The notes: a model not told the origin generated them from the letters alone. A DNA stretch of 64,000 bases from Nocardia acididurans (GCF_016741815.1 NZ_JAERRJ010000002.1:434001-498000), one strand, 5' to 3'. Positions 1-9,100 are shown, counted from the first letter of the stretch. Translations and numbers: made by a program.

Positions 1-2
1 TG

Positions 3-1568
3 GCGGCGCTGCTGATCCTGACCTACCGCTCGCCGGTGCTGTGGCTGCTGCCGCTGCTGATCATCGGACTGGCCGATCGGGTGGCGATCGGGGTCGGCGG
101 TGGGCTGGCCGGCGCGACCGGGCTGACCTTCGACGGGTCCACCTCGGGTATCACCAGTGTGCTCGTCTTCGGCGCGGGCACGAATTACGCGCTCCTGCTG
201 GTGTCGCGCTATCGCGATGAACTGCATCGTGAGTCCGATCACCGGCTCGCCCTGCGGCAGGCCGTGCGGCGGGCCGGTCCCGCGATCGTGGCCAGCAATC
301 TGACCGTGGTCGCGGCGCTGCTGGTGCTCGCCCTCGCCACCGTGCCCTCCACCCGCAGCCTGGGTGTGCTGGCGGCGGCGGGACTGCTGGCGGCCGTGGT
401 GTTCGTCCTGGCAGGACTGCCACCCGCACTGGCGCTGTGCGGCCGGAAGGTGTTCTGGCCCTTCGTGCCCCGTCCCGACGGCACCGTGCTGGCCGAGCAG
501 GGCATCTGGCACACCATCGCGACTCGGGTCACCGCGCGGCCGGTGCCGGTCCTGCTGTCGGCCACGGCCGCGCTCGCGGTGTGCGCGGCCGGACTGCTCA
601 CCGTCGACGTCGGACTCTCACAGACCGAGCAATTCCGGCTGCGCGCCGAATCGGTCACCGGATTCGACACTCTCGCAACCTATTTCCCCGGCGGCACCGC
701 CGACCAGACGGTCGTGGTAGCTCGCGCCGACGCCGCCGAGGCCGTCCAGGCCCGACTCAGCGCGCAGCCCGGCGTAGTTCGCGCCGCACAGACCGGCACC
801 ACGAGAACCGACAACGCGCCCAACGATTCCGCGCCTCCGGGCACCACGCCCATCGAGTTGGCGCGGTGGGCGGTGGTTCTGGATGCTGCTCCGGGCTCGG
901 ATCGTTCCGCCGAGCTGATCGGGGATCTGCGGGCGAGCTTGGCCGCGGTTCCCGATGCGGAGGCGCTGGTGGGCGGTGGTGATGCGCGTGCGCTCGATGC
1001 GAGTTCGGCGGCGGCGCGGGATCAACGGGTCGTCGTCCCGTTGATTCTGGTCGTGGTGTGTCTGATTCTGCTGGTCGTGCTGCGCGCGGTCCCGGCCGCG
1101 CTGCTGTTGATCACGGTGACCGTGCTGAGTGCACTGGCCGCGCTCGGGCTGGGCAGTTGGATCGGCGTGCATCTGGCGGGGTTCCCGGCGCTGGATACGA
1201 GTGTGCCGCTGTTCGCGTTCCTGTTCCTGGTCGCGCTGGGTGTCGACTACACGATCTTCCTGACCACCCGGGCGCTGGAGGAGACGCCGGCGCACGGCAC
1301 CACCGAGGGCATGGTGCGCGCCGTCTCCGCCACCGGGGCGGTCATCACCAGCGCGGGTCTGGTGCTCGCGGCGGTGTTCGCGGTGCTGGGCGTGCTGCCG
1401 CTGATCACGCTCACCCAGCTCGGCATCGTCGTCGGAATCGGTATCGTGCTGGATACTTTCGTGGTTCGCACGTTGATCATTCCGGCACTGTTCCGGCTGG
1501 TGGGTCCGCGTATCTGGTGGCCGAGCACCCCGGACGCGGCCGCGGAGCCCGCGACCGCGCCGAGGTGA
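3..1568 (+). CDS. MMPL/RND family transporter, 3' part (start outside window)
   Basis: The reading frame is open from base 3, so the gene starts to the left of the window; 521 codons are present. The product is an MMPL-type RND membrane protein, a family that exports lipids or drugs using proton motive force. Visible parts, in order, are the end of the first transmembrane bundle, with GAGTNYALLLVSRYRDE in TM4, a periplasmic loop of about 130 residues, then the second bundle with GVDYTIFLTTR in TM10. MMPL proteins normally carry an Asp-Tyr pair in both helices for proton relay; here the TM4 pair reads Asn-Tyr while TM10 keeps Asp-Tyr. The substrate cannot be told. It converges with the acyl-CoA dehydrogenase gene, with 24 bp between the stops. 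Confidence 0.9.
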   Translation, partial: AALLILTYRSPVLWLLPLLIIGLADRVAIGVGGGLAGATGLTFDGSTSGITSVLVFGAGTNYALLLVSRYRDELHRESDHRLALRQAVRRAGPAIVASNLTVVAALLVLALATVPSTRSLGVLAAAGLLAAVVFVLAGLPPALALCGRKVFWPFVPRPDGTVLAEQGIWHTIATRVTARPVPVLLSATAALAVCAAGLLTVDVGLSQTEQFRLRAESVTGFDTLATYFPGGTADQTVVVARADAAEAVQARLSAQPGVVRAAQTGTTRTDNAPNDSAPPGTTPIELARWAVVLDAAPGSDRSAELIGDLRASLAAVPDAEALVGGGDARALDASSAAARDQRVVVPLILVVVCLILLVVLRAVPAALLLITVTVLSALAALGLGSWIGVHLAGFPALDTSVPLFAFLFLVALGVDYTIFLTTRALEETPAHGTTEGMVRAVSATGAVITSAGLVLAAVFAVLGVLPLITLTQLGIVVGIGIVLDTFVVRTLIIPALFRLVGPRIWWPSTPDAAAEPATAPR

Positions 1569-1592
1569 TCTCGCGACGGGTTGTGCCCTCGC

Positions 1593-2882
1593 TCAGAGGT
1601 TTCCGACGGTGTGCTCGAGGCGCTGGGCGACCAGCTCCCGCGCCTTCTCCCGCAGGGCGGGCCGGAAACCACTGGGGTACACCGGGTCGCCCGGCTCGTA
1701 GTTCTTCAGGATCTCCTTTGCGAGGGTGATCTTGTGGACTTCGGTCGGGCCATCCGCGATGGCCATGACCTGCGCGTAGTTCATCATGTCCACGAACGGC
1801 AGATCCGTGCTGACACCGATAGCCCCGTGCAGGTGCATGGCGCGCTGGGCGATGTCGTGCATGACCTTCGGCATGGCCACCTTGATGGCGGCGATGTCGT
1901 GGCGGACCTTGCGGTAGTCCTGCTCCTTGTCGATGCGCCAGGCGGTGCGCAGCACCAGCAGCCGGAACTGCTCCATCTCGATCCAGGCTTCGGCGATCTT
2001 CTCCTGCGTCATCTGCAGGCCGCCGAGCACGCCCTTGCGCATGGGGCGCGACACCGCGCGCTCGCACATCATGTCGAAAGCCTTGCGCACCATGGCGACC
2101 GTGCGCATGGCGTGGTGGACGCGGCCGCCGCCGAGGCGGGTCTGGGCGACGATGAAGCCGAGGCCCTCCGCGCCGAGCAGGGCGTCGGAGGGGACGCGGA
2201 CGTTCGTGAACTTCAGGTGCCCTTCGTTTTCCGAGAATCCGGGCACGGTGAAGTTGCGGACGATCTCCAGGCCGGGGGTGTCGGCGGGCACGATGAACAT
2301 CGACAGCCGCTGGTGCGGCGGCGCTTCGGGATCGGTCACCACCATGACGATGTGGAAGGTGGCGAACTCGGCGGCCGAGTTGAACCACTTCTCGCCGTTG
2401 ATGACCCAGTCGTCGCCGTCACGCACGGCCAAGGTCTTGAACGCGGTCGGATCCGAGCCGCCGGTGGGTTCGGTCATCACATAGCAGGAGCCGATCTCAC
2501 CATCGAGCAGCGGCTGCAGGTACTTCGCCTTCTGCTCCGGCGTGCCGAAGTGGGCGAGGATCTCGGCGTTGCCGGAATCCGGTGCCTGACAACCGAAGAC
2601 GAGCGGAGCCCACTTGGAGGTGCCGATGACCTCGTTGAGCAGGGCCAGTTTCACCTGCCCGTAGCCGGGGCCGCCGAGTTCGGGGCCGAGGTGGCAGGCC
2701 CACAGGCCCTGCTCTTTCACCTTCTCCTGCAACGGTTTCATGAGCGCGCGGATCTCGGGGTTCTTGCGGTCGTAGGGTTCGGGATAGAGCAGATCCAGCG
2801 GCTCCACCTCGGTGCGCACGAACTCCGCGACCCAGTCCAGCTTCTTCTGGTATTCCGGATCGGTGTCGAAATCCCAAGCCAT
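1593..2882 (-). CDS. acyl-CoA dehydrogenase (ACAD10/11-like)
   Basis: A 429-residue FAD-dependent acyl-CoA dehydrogenase that would catalyse alpha,beta-desaturation of an acyl-CoA in the cytosol. The flavin and substrate loop YVMTEPTGGSDPT and the middle-domain segment GEKWFNSAAE are typical. Near the C-terminus the motif is IADGPTEVH, so Asp stands where medium-chain enzymes have the catalytic Glu of the YEGT motif; this is usual in the ACAD10/11-like group. The ATG at 2882 is preceded by a good ribosome site (gaaagg). It is the third gene of an SDR-TetR-ACAD operon, 10 bp after the TetR stop. The substrate is unknown; the neighbours suggest degradation of a specific lipid or side chain. Confidence 0.92.
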   Translation of the reverse strand: MAWDFDTDPEYQKKLDWVAEFVRTEVEPLDLLYPEPYDRKNPEIRALMKPLQEKVKEQGLWACHLGPELGGPGYGQVKLALLNEVIGTSKWAPLVFGCQAPDSGNAEILAHFGTPEQKAKYLQPLLDGEIGSCYVMTEPTGGSDPTAFKTLAVRDGDDWVINGEKWFNSAAEFATFHIVMVVTDPEAPPHQRLSMFIVPADTPGLEIVRNFTVPGFSENEGHLKFTNVRVPSDALLGAEGLGFIVAQTRLGGGRVHHAMRTVAMVRKAFDMMCERAVSRPMRKGVLGGLQMTQEKIAEAWIEMEQFRLLVLRTAWRIDKEQDYRKVRHDIAAIKVAMPKVMHDIAQRAMHLHGAIGVSTDLPFVDMMNYAQVMAIADGPTEVHKITLAKEILKNYEPGDPVYPSGFRPALREKARELVAQRLEHTVGNL

Positions 2883-2892
2883 GGTCAGCCTT

Positions 2893-3522
2893 TCACTTGT
2901 TCCGGGTCGTGGCGACGCCGTCGAGGATGGTGGTGATGAGGATGTCGGCGATCTGATCGGGGGTGTAGGCCCCGTCGGTGCGGTACCAGGCGCTCACCAT
3001 GTTCAGCATGGCGACGAGACTGTTGCCGACGACGTGATCGCTGGTACGCAGCACACCGGCCGCGTGGCCGTCGTCGAGCACGCGCTGCCAGCAGTTCTGG
3101 ATGCCGTCGCGCAGGTGCGCAAGGTCGCGCTCGCGTTCGGCGGTGAGCGCGCCCGCGTCGCGCAGGGCGATGGCGACCTCGTACTGATGCTCGATGATCA
3201 ACCGCACGTGGCTGCGAATCAGATTGCGCAGCTTGGTCATCGGATCGTCGTCACCGTCGGCGATGGCGGCGGCCGCCTCGAACATGATCTGGGTGTAGTT
3301 GCGCCGGATCTGGAAGAGCAGTTCCTCCTTGGATCCGATGTGGTAGTACAGCGCCCCGCGCTGGATGCCCGCCCGGTCGCCGATCTCGGCGACGCTGGTG
3401 GCGTGAAAACCCTTCTCCGCGAACAGTTCCATGGCCGCACGCGTGATCCGCTCGCGGGTCTGCCCCGGGTTCACCTCCGAGGCGGGCGGGCGGCCGCGGC
3501 GGCGTACGGGTTGTGCGGTCAC
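2893..3522 (-). CDS. TetR family transcriptional regulator
   Basis: A 209-residue TetR repressor. The N-terminal helix-turn-helix (about residues 20-65: RAAMELFAEKGFHATSV, then GALYYHIGSKEEL) is canonical, followed by an all-helical ligand domain. I chose the GTG at 3522 because it overlaps the SDR stop as GTGA and gives a normal TetR length; the frame stays open further upstream but runs antisense-like through the SDR gene. Being sandwiched between SDR and acyl-CoA dehydrogenase, it probably represses its own operon. The palindromes at 4296-4336 in front of the SDR are the likely operator. The ligand is probably an acyl-CoA or a lipid intermediate; this is inference. Confidence 0.9.
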   Translation of the reverse strand: MTAQPVRRRGRPPASEVNPGQTRERITRAAMELFAEKGFHATSVAEIGDRAGIQRGALYYHIGSKEELLFQIRRNYTQIMFEAAAAIADGDDDPMTKLRNLIRSHVRLIIEHQYEVAIALRDAGALTAERERDLAHLRDGIQNCWQRVLDDGHAAGVLRTSDHVVGNSLVAMLNMVSAWYRTDGAYTPDQIADILITTILDGVATTRNK

Positions 3523-4265
3523 CGCCAGCCGCCGTCGAGGTTCAGCACCGAGCCGGTGCAGTAGGCCGAGGCGTCGGAGGCGAAGAACAGTGCGGCCCCG
3601 ACGATGTCGGCGGGCTGCCCGATGCGGCGCAGAGCGGTGTGCTCGATCATGTAGTCGCGCATCTGCTGCGGCCACGCCTTGGCGATATCGGTGTCGAACG
3701 GCCCGCAGCGAATCGTATTGACCCGCACGGCCGGTCCGTAGGTGTGCGCGAGCCCGTTGGCGAGGGTCTCCAGTCCGGCTTTGGCCGCCGCGTACGGCAC
3801 CGCGAGCGGTTCGGGATGGGTGGCCTCCATGGAGGAGATGTTGATGATCGATCCGCTGCCCGCCTGTGCCATGCGCGCGCCTATCACCGCCGAGAGCCGG
3901 AACGCGCCCTTGAGATTGGTGGCGATGATCTTGTCGAACATGGCCTCGGTGACCTGATCCAGACTCGGGTACAGCAGCGACATACCCGCGTTGTTCACCA
4001 GCACGTCGACCCGGCCGAATTCGGCGTAGGCGGCGTCGGCGAGCGCGTCGCACTGCTCCCACACGCCCACATTGCAGGCCACCGCGAGCGCCCGTACCCC
4101 GTATTTCTCGCGGACCTCGGTGGCTAGTTCGTCACACGAATCGATCTTGCGGCTGGCGATCACGACGTCCGCGCCGGTCGCCGCGAAGGCGAGCACCATT
4201 TCGCGCCCGAGCCCCCGGCTGCCGCCGGTGACCACAACGACCTTGCCGGACAACGCTTCTCCCAT
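3519..4265 (-). CDS. SDR family NAD(P)-dependent oxidoreductase
   Basis: A 248-residue short-chain dehydrogenase with a Rossmann fold. It has the cofactor motif TGGSRGLG near the N-terminus, NNAG at about residue 89, catalytic Ser in SIINISS, and the YAAAK motif (Tyr and Lys) at about residue 160. It would oxidise or reduce a hydroxyl/keto group with NAD(P). The ATG at 4265 fits better than the in-frame GTG at 4274 because aaggtg lies about 8 bases before it. It is first in the operon with the TetR gene (4-bp overlap) and the acyl-CoA dehydrogenase. The substrate cannot be assigned; the partner enzyme suggests a beta-oxidation-like step. Confidence 0.92.
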   Translation of the reverse strand: MGEALSGKVVVVTGGSRGLGREMVLAFAATGADVVIASRKIDSCDELATEVREKYGVRALAVACNVGVWEQCDALADAAYAEFGRVDVLVNNAGMSLLYPSLDQVTEAMFDKIIATNLKGAFRLSAVIGARMAQAGSGSIINISSMEATHPEPLAVPYAAAKAGLETLANGLAHTYGPAVRVNTIRCGPFDTDIAKAWPQQMRDYMIEHTALRRIGQPADIVGAALFFASDASAYCTGSVLNLDGGWR

Positions 4266-4295
4266 GCACCGCACCTTCGCATCTCGCGCCGCAGA

Positions 4296-4336
4296 AATGT
4301 TCTGCGCAGTACATTAAATGTACCGCCCGGAACATT
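4296..4336. promoter_or_regulatory. nested palindromes, likely TetR operator
   Basis: Two inverted repeats sit inside one another about 30 bp upstream of the SDR start. The inner is GTACATT-A-AATGTAC (4309-4323, perfect 7-bp arms). The outer pair is AATGTTC (4296-4302) and GAACATT (4330-4336), whose half-sites resemble the inner ones. Similar half-sites repeated at helical spacing are typical of TetR-family operators that bind two dimers. The palindromes lie in the SDR-glcB divergent region, so they could act on both sides. Confidence 0.6.
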
Positions 4337-4460
4337 CAAGGGTTTGCGCCCGGATGCGATAGGTCACTCCGGGGAGGGTGGGGTGAGGGCGCACCCGGTA
4401 CCCGCGAGTAACATGACGGGCGTACTTTTTCCACCCGGCTTCTCGAAATGAGGCATGTAG

Positions 4461-6644
4461 ATGACTGAGCGGATTCAGGTCGGCGGGCTCCAGGTCGCGC
4501 GCGTCCTTCACGACTTCGTGGAGAACGAGGCTCTTCCCGGTACCGGCGTAGACTCCGCCGCGTTCTGGTCGGGTGCCGAGGCCGTCATCAACGACCTCGC
4601 TCCCCGCAACCGGGCTCTGCTCGCAGAACGCGACGACATCCAGGCCAAGATCGACGAGTGGCACCGCGCCAACCCCGGCGCCGGCTACGACAAGGCTGCC
4701 TACAAGCAGTTCCTCACCGAGATCGGCTACCTGCGTCCCGAACCGGCCGACTTCCAGATCGGCACGGAAAACGTGGACGCCGAAATCGCCACCCAGGCCG
4801 GCCCGCAGCTGGTCGTGCCGGTGATGAACGCCCGCTTCGCCATCAACGCGGCGAACGCGCGCTGGGGCTCGCTGTACGACGCCCTGTACGGAACCGACGC
4901 CATCTCCGAGGCCAATGGCGCGGAGAAGGGCAAGGGCTACAACAAGGTTCGCGGTGACAAGGTCATCGAGTGGGCCCGCAACTTCCTCGACGACGCGGTG
5001 CCGCTGATCACCGGCTCGCACGTCGGCTCCACCAAGTACTCGATCGAGGACGGCGAGCTCGTGGTCGGCCTCGAGGACGGCACCGACATCGGCCTGGCCG
5101 ACAACGACGCACTCGTCGGCTACCTGGGCGATCCGGCCAACCCGACCTCGATCCTGTTGAAGCACAACGGGCTGCACATCGAGATCCAGATCGACGCCGA
5201 ATCCCCGATCGGGTCCACCGACACCGCCGGTGTCAAGGATCTGGTGCTGGAGTCCGCGGTCACCACCATCATGGACTTCGAGGATTCGGTCGCGGCCGTG
5301 GACGCCGAGGACAAGGTCCTCTGCTACCACAACTGGCTGGGCCTCATGAAGGGCGATCTGGCCGAAGAGGTCTCCAAGGGCGGTAAGACCTTCACCCGCA
5401 CCATGAACCCGGACCGCGTCTACACCGCGCTCGACGGCAGTGACCTTGTGCTGCACGGCCGTTCGCTGCTGTTCGTGCGTAACGTGGGCCACCTCATGAC
5501 CTCCGACGCCATCCTCGACGCCGAAGGCAACGAGGTGCCCGAGGGCATCATGGACGGCCTGGTCACCTCGCTGATCGCCAAGCACGCGCTCAACGGCGAC
5601 ACCCAGCTGAAGAACACCCGCACCGGCTCGGTCTACATCGTGAAGCCGAAGATGCACGGCCCCGACGAGGTCGCCTTCACCAATGAGCTCTTCGGCCGGA
5701 TCGAAGAGGTCATCGGCGTCCCGGCCAACACCCTCAAGGTCGGCATCATGGACGAGGAGCGCCGCACCACGGTCAACCTGAAGGCGTCCATCAACGCCGC
5801 CAAGGACCGCGTGGTGTTCATCAACACCGGCTTCCTGGACCGCACCGGCGACGAGATCCACACCTCCATGGAGGCCGGGCCGATGGTCCGCAAGGCCGAG
5901 ATGAAGGCCCAGCAGTGGATCAAGTCCTACGAGGACTGGAATGTCGACACCGGTCTGGCCACCGGCCTGCCCGGCAAGGCGCAGATCGGCAAGGGCATGT
6001 GGGCCATGCCCGATCTGATGGCGGAGATGCTGGTCCAGAAGATCGGCCACCCCAAGTCCGGCGCCAACACCGCCTGGGTGCCCTCGCCCACCGCCGCCAC
6101 CCTGCATGCCACCCACTACCACCTGGTGGACGTGTTCAAGCGGCAGGCCGAGATCGCCAAGGGCGGCCCGCGCGCCACCGTCGACGAGATCCTCGAGATC
6201 CCGCTCGCGCAGGACACCAACTGGTCCGCCGAGGACAAGCAGCAGGAGTTGGACAACAACTCCCAGGGCATCCTCGGCTACGTGGTGCGCTGGATCGACC
6301 AGGGCGTCGGCTGCTCCAAGGTGCCCGACATCAAGGACATCGGTCTCATGGAAGACCGTGCGACCCTGCGCATCTCGTCGCAGCTGGTGGCCAACTGGCT
6401 GCGCCACGGCGTCGTCACCGAGGCCGAGGTCATCGCCTCGCTCGAGCGTATGGCCCCCATCGTCGACCGCCAGAACGCCGGCGACCCGACCTATTTCGCG
6501 ATGGCCCCGGACTTCAACGCCTCCATCGCGTTCCAGGCCGCCAAGGAACTGGTCCTCGAAGGCACCAAGCAGCCCAACGGCTACACCGAGCCGATCCTGC
6601 ACCGCCGCCGCCGTGAGGCCAAGGCCGCCGCCAAGTGCGTGTAG
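4461..6644 (+). CDS. glcB: malate synthase G
   Basis: Malate synthase G, 727 residues (the M. tuberculosis enzyme has 741). It condenses glyoxylate with acetyl-CoA to malate in the glyoxylate shunt, needed for growth on fatty acids or C2 units. The TIM-barrel motifs are present: [22 protein letters not shown] (the glyoxylate-binding Arg region), [14 protein letters not shown] and [12 protein letters not shown]. The late segment [20 protein letters not shown] carries the catalytic Asp and the conserved Cys. The ATG at 4461 has gagg about 10 bases upstream. It is transcribed alone, divergent from the SDR operon, with a hairpin terminator downstream. Isocitrate lyase is not in the window. Confidence 0.97.
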   Translation: MTERIQVGGLQVARVLHDFVENEALPGTGVDSAAFWSGAEAVINDLAPRNRALLAERDDIQAKIDEWHRANPGAGYDKAAYKQFLTEIGYLRPEPADFQIGTENVDAEIATQAGPQLVVPVMNARFAINAANARWGSLYDALYGTDAISEANGAEKGKGYNKVRGDKVIEWARNFLDDAVPLITGSHVGSTKYSIEDGELVVGLEDGTDIGLADNDALVGYLGDPANPTSILLKHNGLHIEIQIDAESPIGSTDTAGVKDLVLESAVTTIMDFEDSVAAVDAEDKVLCYHNWLGLMKGDLAEEVSKGGKTFTRTMNPDRVYTALDGSDLVLHGRSLLFVRNVGHLMTSDAILDAEGNEVPEGIMDGLVTSLIAKHALNGDTQLKNTRTGSVYIVKPKMHGPDEVAFTNELFGRIEEVIGVPANTLKVGIMDEERRTTVNLKASINAAKDRVVFINTGFLDRTGDEIHTSMEAGPMVRKAEMKAQQWIKSYEDWNVDTGLATGLPGKAQIGKGMWAMPDLMAEMLVQKIGHPKSGANTAWVPSPTAATLHATHYHLVDVFKRQAEIAKGGPRATVDEILEIPLAQDTNWSAEDKQQELDNNSQGILGYVVRWIDQGVGCSKVPDIKDIGLMEDRATLRISSQLVANWLRHGVVTEAEVIASLERMAPIVDRQNAGDPTYFAMAPDFNASIAFQAAKELVLEGTKQPNGYTEPILHRRRREAKAAAKCV

Positions 6645-6669
6645 GCCCCATCCGCTCCCGCGCATGAAA

Positions 6670-6705
6670 CGAATCCCCGGTCGACAAGGTTCGGCCGGGG
6701 ATTCG
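6670..6705 (+). terminator. hairpin terminator after glcB
   Basis: A perfect 11-bp inverted repeat (CGAATCCCCGG / CCGGGGATTCG) with a 14-base loop lies 26 bp after the glcB stop. There is no strong T tract after it, as is common in high-GC actinobacteria. Confidence 0.7.
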
Positions 6706-6879
6706 CCTTACCCGGTCTCCGTCCCCTTTTCGATCACGTTCCCGGTCTCCCGCCTGGCCGACTTCTCCTGACCGGCGCGGCCGCGTTGGCAGCCGGGGCG
6801 ACCGCGCGGCGGAGATGGCCGAAACGAGTCATTCGATCCGGGCTCGGGGCGGCGGGTGGATCGGGCATGATGAGCGATC

Positions 6880-7458
6880 GTGACTGCGTATCCGGCGCCC
6901 CGCCCGCGAACACCGCTGGTCTGGTGGCTTTCCATGGGTGCGCTCGTCGTGCTGGGCGCGGCGGGTTCGCTGTGGGTGATGTGGGTTGCGGCTACCGGGG
7001 AGACCTTGGAGGCGGTGTTCACGGGGTTCTTGCCGATGGCTGTCGTAGCCGTGTTGTGGCTGGTGGTGGCGGTTATCGGTGGGGCGAACTATCGGATGTA
7101 CTGGCCGAGTGCGGCGGTGCCGGTGTTGTTCGTGACCACGCTGGCGGTGTTGTGGCTGGGCGTGCCGCACAAGGCGGGGTGGCTGCTGTCGCGGTCGGCG
7201 CTGGATCGGGCGGCGGCGGACTGTGTGGAGTCGGATGATTCGACCCGGATCGGGGTGTACGAGTTCAGCCGGGTCACCAGGATTCCCGGGGGGTGTCAGT
7301 TTCATCTGGAGGATCCGGGGATGTTGAGCCGGGATGGGTTCGCGCATCTGCCCAATGGGCCCGCGGGGGTGTCGACAGCCAAGAAGGCGTCCTACAGCTA
7401 CAGCCCGCACGACGGGCAGTGGTACGAGTACGACCTGATCATCGACTACACGGACTGA
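6880..7458 (+). CDS. hypothetical membrane protein
   Basis: A 192-residue protein of unknown function. It has a short proline-rich cytoplasmic start (about 12 residues), then three hydrophobic segments (about 13-35, 45-67 and 75-95). A soluble C-terminal half of about 95 residues follows; it contains two cysteines (ADCVESD and GGCQFHL) that could form a disulfide if the domain faces outward. It starts with GTG and has no convincing Shine-Dalgarno. It is separated from glcB by a terminator and converges with the oxidoreductase gene, with only 4 bp between the stops. I do not recognise the family. Confidence 0.7.
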   Translation: MTAYPAPRPRTPLVWWLSMGALVVLGAAGSLWVMWVAATGETLEAVFTGFLPMAVVAVLWLVVAVIGGANYRMYWPSAAVPVLFVTTLAVLWLGVPHKAGWLLSRSALDRAAADCVESDDSTRIGVYEFSRVTRIPGGCQFHLEDPGMLSRDGFAHLPNGPAGVSTAKKASYSYSPHDGQWYEYDLIIDYTD

Positions 7459-7462
7459 CGTC

Positions 7463-8425
7463 TCAGGAGACGGCGAGAACGATCTTGCCCTTGGGGTGCG
7501 CGGTCACCAGATGGTCGACAGCCGCGGCGACTTCGGAGAGGGCGAAGGTGCGGTCGATGTGCGGCAGCACCGCGCCCGTGGTGACGAGATCGGCCAGGGC
7601 GCGCAGGGTTTCGGGTTTCGCCAGCGACAGCAGGCCGACCAGGCGCTGCCGGGTGAACGGATTCAGGTAGAGGGCGTGCAGGCTGCGGGCGCTCGGGCCG
7701 AACCAGCGGCCGTCGTCCTCGCCGCCGCCCAGGACCAGCGTGCCGGTGGCGGTGAGCAGGCGGCGGGTTTCGGCGATGGGGCGCGCGCCGGCCATATCGA
7801 GAATGAGATCGTATGTGCCGGTGAGGGATTCGCGGGTGTAGTCGATGACGCGCTCGGCCCCGAGGCCGCGCACGAAATCGGCCTTCGAGGTACTGCACAC
7901 GCCGGTGACATGCGCCCCGAAATGCGTGGCCAGCTGCACCGCGAGATGGCCGACACCGCCGCCCGCGCCGAGGATCAGCACCTGCTGCCCGGCCTGGATC
8001 CGGCCCACCCGGCGTAACCCGTCGAGGGCCGTCATGCCGGAGGTGGGCAGCGCGGCGGCCTGCTCCCAGCTCAGCTCGGCGGGCTTGACCACGAGCTGTT
8101 TCTCCGGGGCGCAGGCGAATTCGGCGAACGAGCCGGGGACCGTGCCGAACACCTCGTCACCGGGCCGCAAGCGCGTCACCCGCGGCCCCACCCGCTCGAC
8201 GACGCCCGCCACATCCCAGCCGCGGATGGGAAGGCGTGGTGCGCGCAGGCCCAGCGCCAGGCGGGCCAGCAGCGGCGTGCCCGTCATGAGATGCCAGACG
8301 CTGGGATCCATTCCGGCCGTCCGGACCCGGATCAGCACACCGTCCGCGCCCGGCTCCGGCACGGGGACGTCGGTGTACTCGAGGGTGTCGGTGGAGCCGT
8401 ACCGCTGTTGCGCAATGGCTTTCAT
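7463..8425 (-). CDS. NAD(P)-dependent alcohol dehydrogenase / quinone oxidoreductase (MDR family)
   Basis: A 320-residue medium-chain reductase of the quinone oxidoreductase type. There is an N-terminal GroES-like domain (GWDVAGVVERVG), the NADPH-binding motif LGAGGGVGHLAVQLA at about residues 150-165, and no cysteine set for structural zinc. It probably reduces quinones or activated alkenes with NADPH. Its ATG overlaps the stop of the small XRE regulator by 4 bp, so the pair is translationally coupled and belongs to the operon beginning with the membrane protein at 9065. That arrangement suggests control by the XRE regulator. The physiological substrate is unknown. Confidence 0.88.
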   Translation of the reverse strand: MKAIAQQRYGSTDTLEYTDVPVPEPGADGVLIRVRTAGMDPSVWHLMTGTPLLARLALGLRAPRLPIRGWDVAGVVERVGPRVTRLRPGDEVFGTVPGSFAEFACAPEKQLVVKPAELSWEQAAALPTSGMTALDGLRRVGRIQAGQQVLILGAGGGVGHLAVQLATHFGAHVTGVCSTSKADFVRGLGAERVIDYTRESLTGTYDLILDMAGARPIAETRRLLTATGTLVLGGGEDDGRWFGPSARSLHALYLNPFTRQRLVGLLSLAKPETLRALADLVTTGAVLPHIDRTFALSEVAAAVDHLVTAHPKGKIVLAVS

Positions 8426-8649
8426 GATTCTTCTTCCGGATAGTCGAATACGTCGTCGAGGGGTGTGCGGAATACCCGCGCGATCTGGAACGCCATCTCG
8501 AGGGATGGCGAGTACCTGCCCTGTTCGATGGCGATGACCGTCTGCCTGGTCACGCCGAGCCGGTCGGCGAGGTCGGCCTGGGTCATCTCGCCGTGCGAAA
8601 ACCGCAGGGCGCGAATGTTGTTGGTGACCTTGGTCGGCTTCTTCACCAC
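8422..8649 (-). CDS. small XRE/Cro-type HTH regulator
   Basis: A 75-residue protein that is essentially one Cro/C1-type helix-turn-helix domain (EMTQADLADRLGVTRQT, then VIAIEQGRYSPSLEMAFQIA), with an acidic tail. Such mini-regulators are commonly encoded next to a small multi-pass membrane protein, as here. GTG at 8649 is preferred because ggggg lies about 8 bases upstream; GTG at 8646 would give a GTGA overlap with the previous gene. The likely target is the direct repeat in front of the operon (9074-9100). It overlaps the oxidoreductase start by 4 bp. Confidence 0.88.
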   Translation of the reverse strand: MVKKPTKVTNNIRALRFSHGEMTQADLADRLGVTRQTVIAIEQGRYSPSLEMAFQIARVFRTPLDDVFDYPEEES

Positions 8650-9065
8650 GGCCAGAACCCCCGCCGGTAGGCGATGATCTTGGCGGTGGTGCTGACCACG
8701 GCGGCCACGGTGAACCCGAGGTAGATGGCGTTGGCGATCCAGAAGGCTTCCCGGCCGGTCATGGCCAGCGCCAGCGCGCCCACCGCGGCGAGGGTGACGA
8801 AGGCGTTGCCGATCCGCGCCCCCTCCCGGTCGATCTCGCGGTCGCGCTGGTCACTGCGGTCGTCGCGGGAGACGATCGCCACCACGACGGCCCCCGCGAT
8901 CGACACCACGACGCTGCCGCCGATCGCCCACAGCATCGGGGCGACATAGGCCACCTCCGCGAGCGCGGTGTCGCGCGCCCGCACCAGCACAACCACCAGG
9001 TAGACGGCATACGAGACGACCGCCGCGATCCCCAGGATCCAGGTTCGCTTCTCCTCGAAGGGCAT
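8643..9065 (-). CDS. four-helix membrane protein paired with XRE regulator
   Basis: A 140-residue integral membrane protein with four hydrophobic segments, a charged loop after the second (SRDDRSDQRDREIDREG), and a short basic tail. I chose the ATG at 9065 because sequence further upstream contains promoter-like direct repeats; the frame remains open to 9131. It is first in an operon with the XRE regulator and the MDR oxidoreductase. Membrane protein plus small HTH pairs of this kind (DUF2178-like) are widespread in Gram-positive bacteria, and the membrane partner may modulate the regulator. No catalytic motif is visible. Confidence 0.75.
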   Translation of the reverse strand: MPFEEKRTWILGIAAVVSYAVYLVVVLVRARDTALAEVAYVAPMLWAIGGSVVVSIAGAVVVAIVSRDDRSDQRDREIDREGARIGNAFVTLAAVGALALAMTGREAFWIANAIYLGFTVAAVVSTTAKIIAYRRGFWPW

Positions 9066-9073
9066 GCGTCGAG

Positions 9074-9100
9074 TGTAAAGAAAACCAGACTTCATGTAAA
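9074..9100 (-). promoter_or_regulatory. direct repeat, likely XRE operator/promoter
   Basis: TGTAAA occurs at 9074-9079 and again at 9095-9100, exactly 21 bp apart (two helical turns). The site lies just upstream of the membrane protein/XRE/MDR operon in an AT-rich patch that stands out from its surroundings. Read on the minus strand it is TTTACA twice, so it may overlap the promoter. The stretch from 9101 to about 9285 holds no gene that I can support. Confidence 0.45.

Noticed and set aside
2893-4062. A single 389-codon reading that would fuse TetR to upstream sequence
   Set aside because: The upstream 180 codons are out of frame inside the SDR gene; the GTGA overlap at 3522 gives a normal TetR.
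4314-6665. A 783-codon open frame on the minus strand opposite glcB
   Set aside because: It is antisense to malate synthase G, whose motifs are certain, and is the usual GC-rich antisense shadow (His/Gly/Val/Asp-rich) with no recognisable domain.
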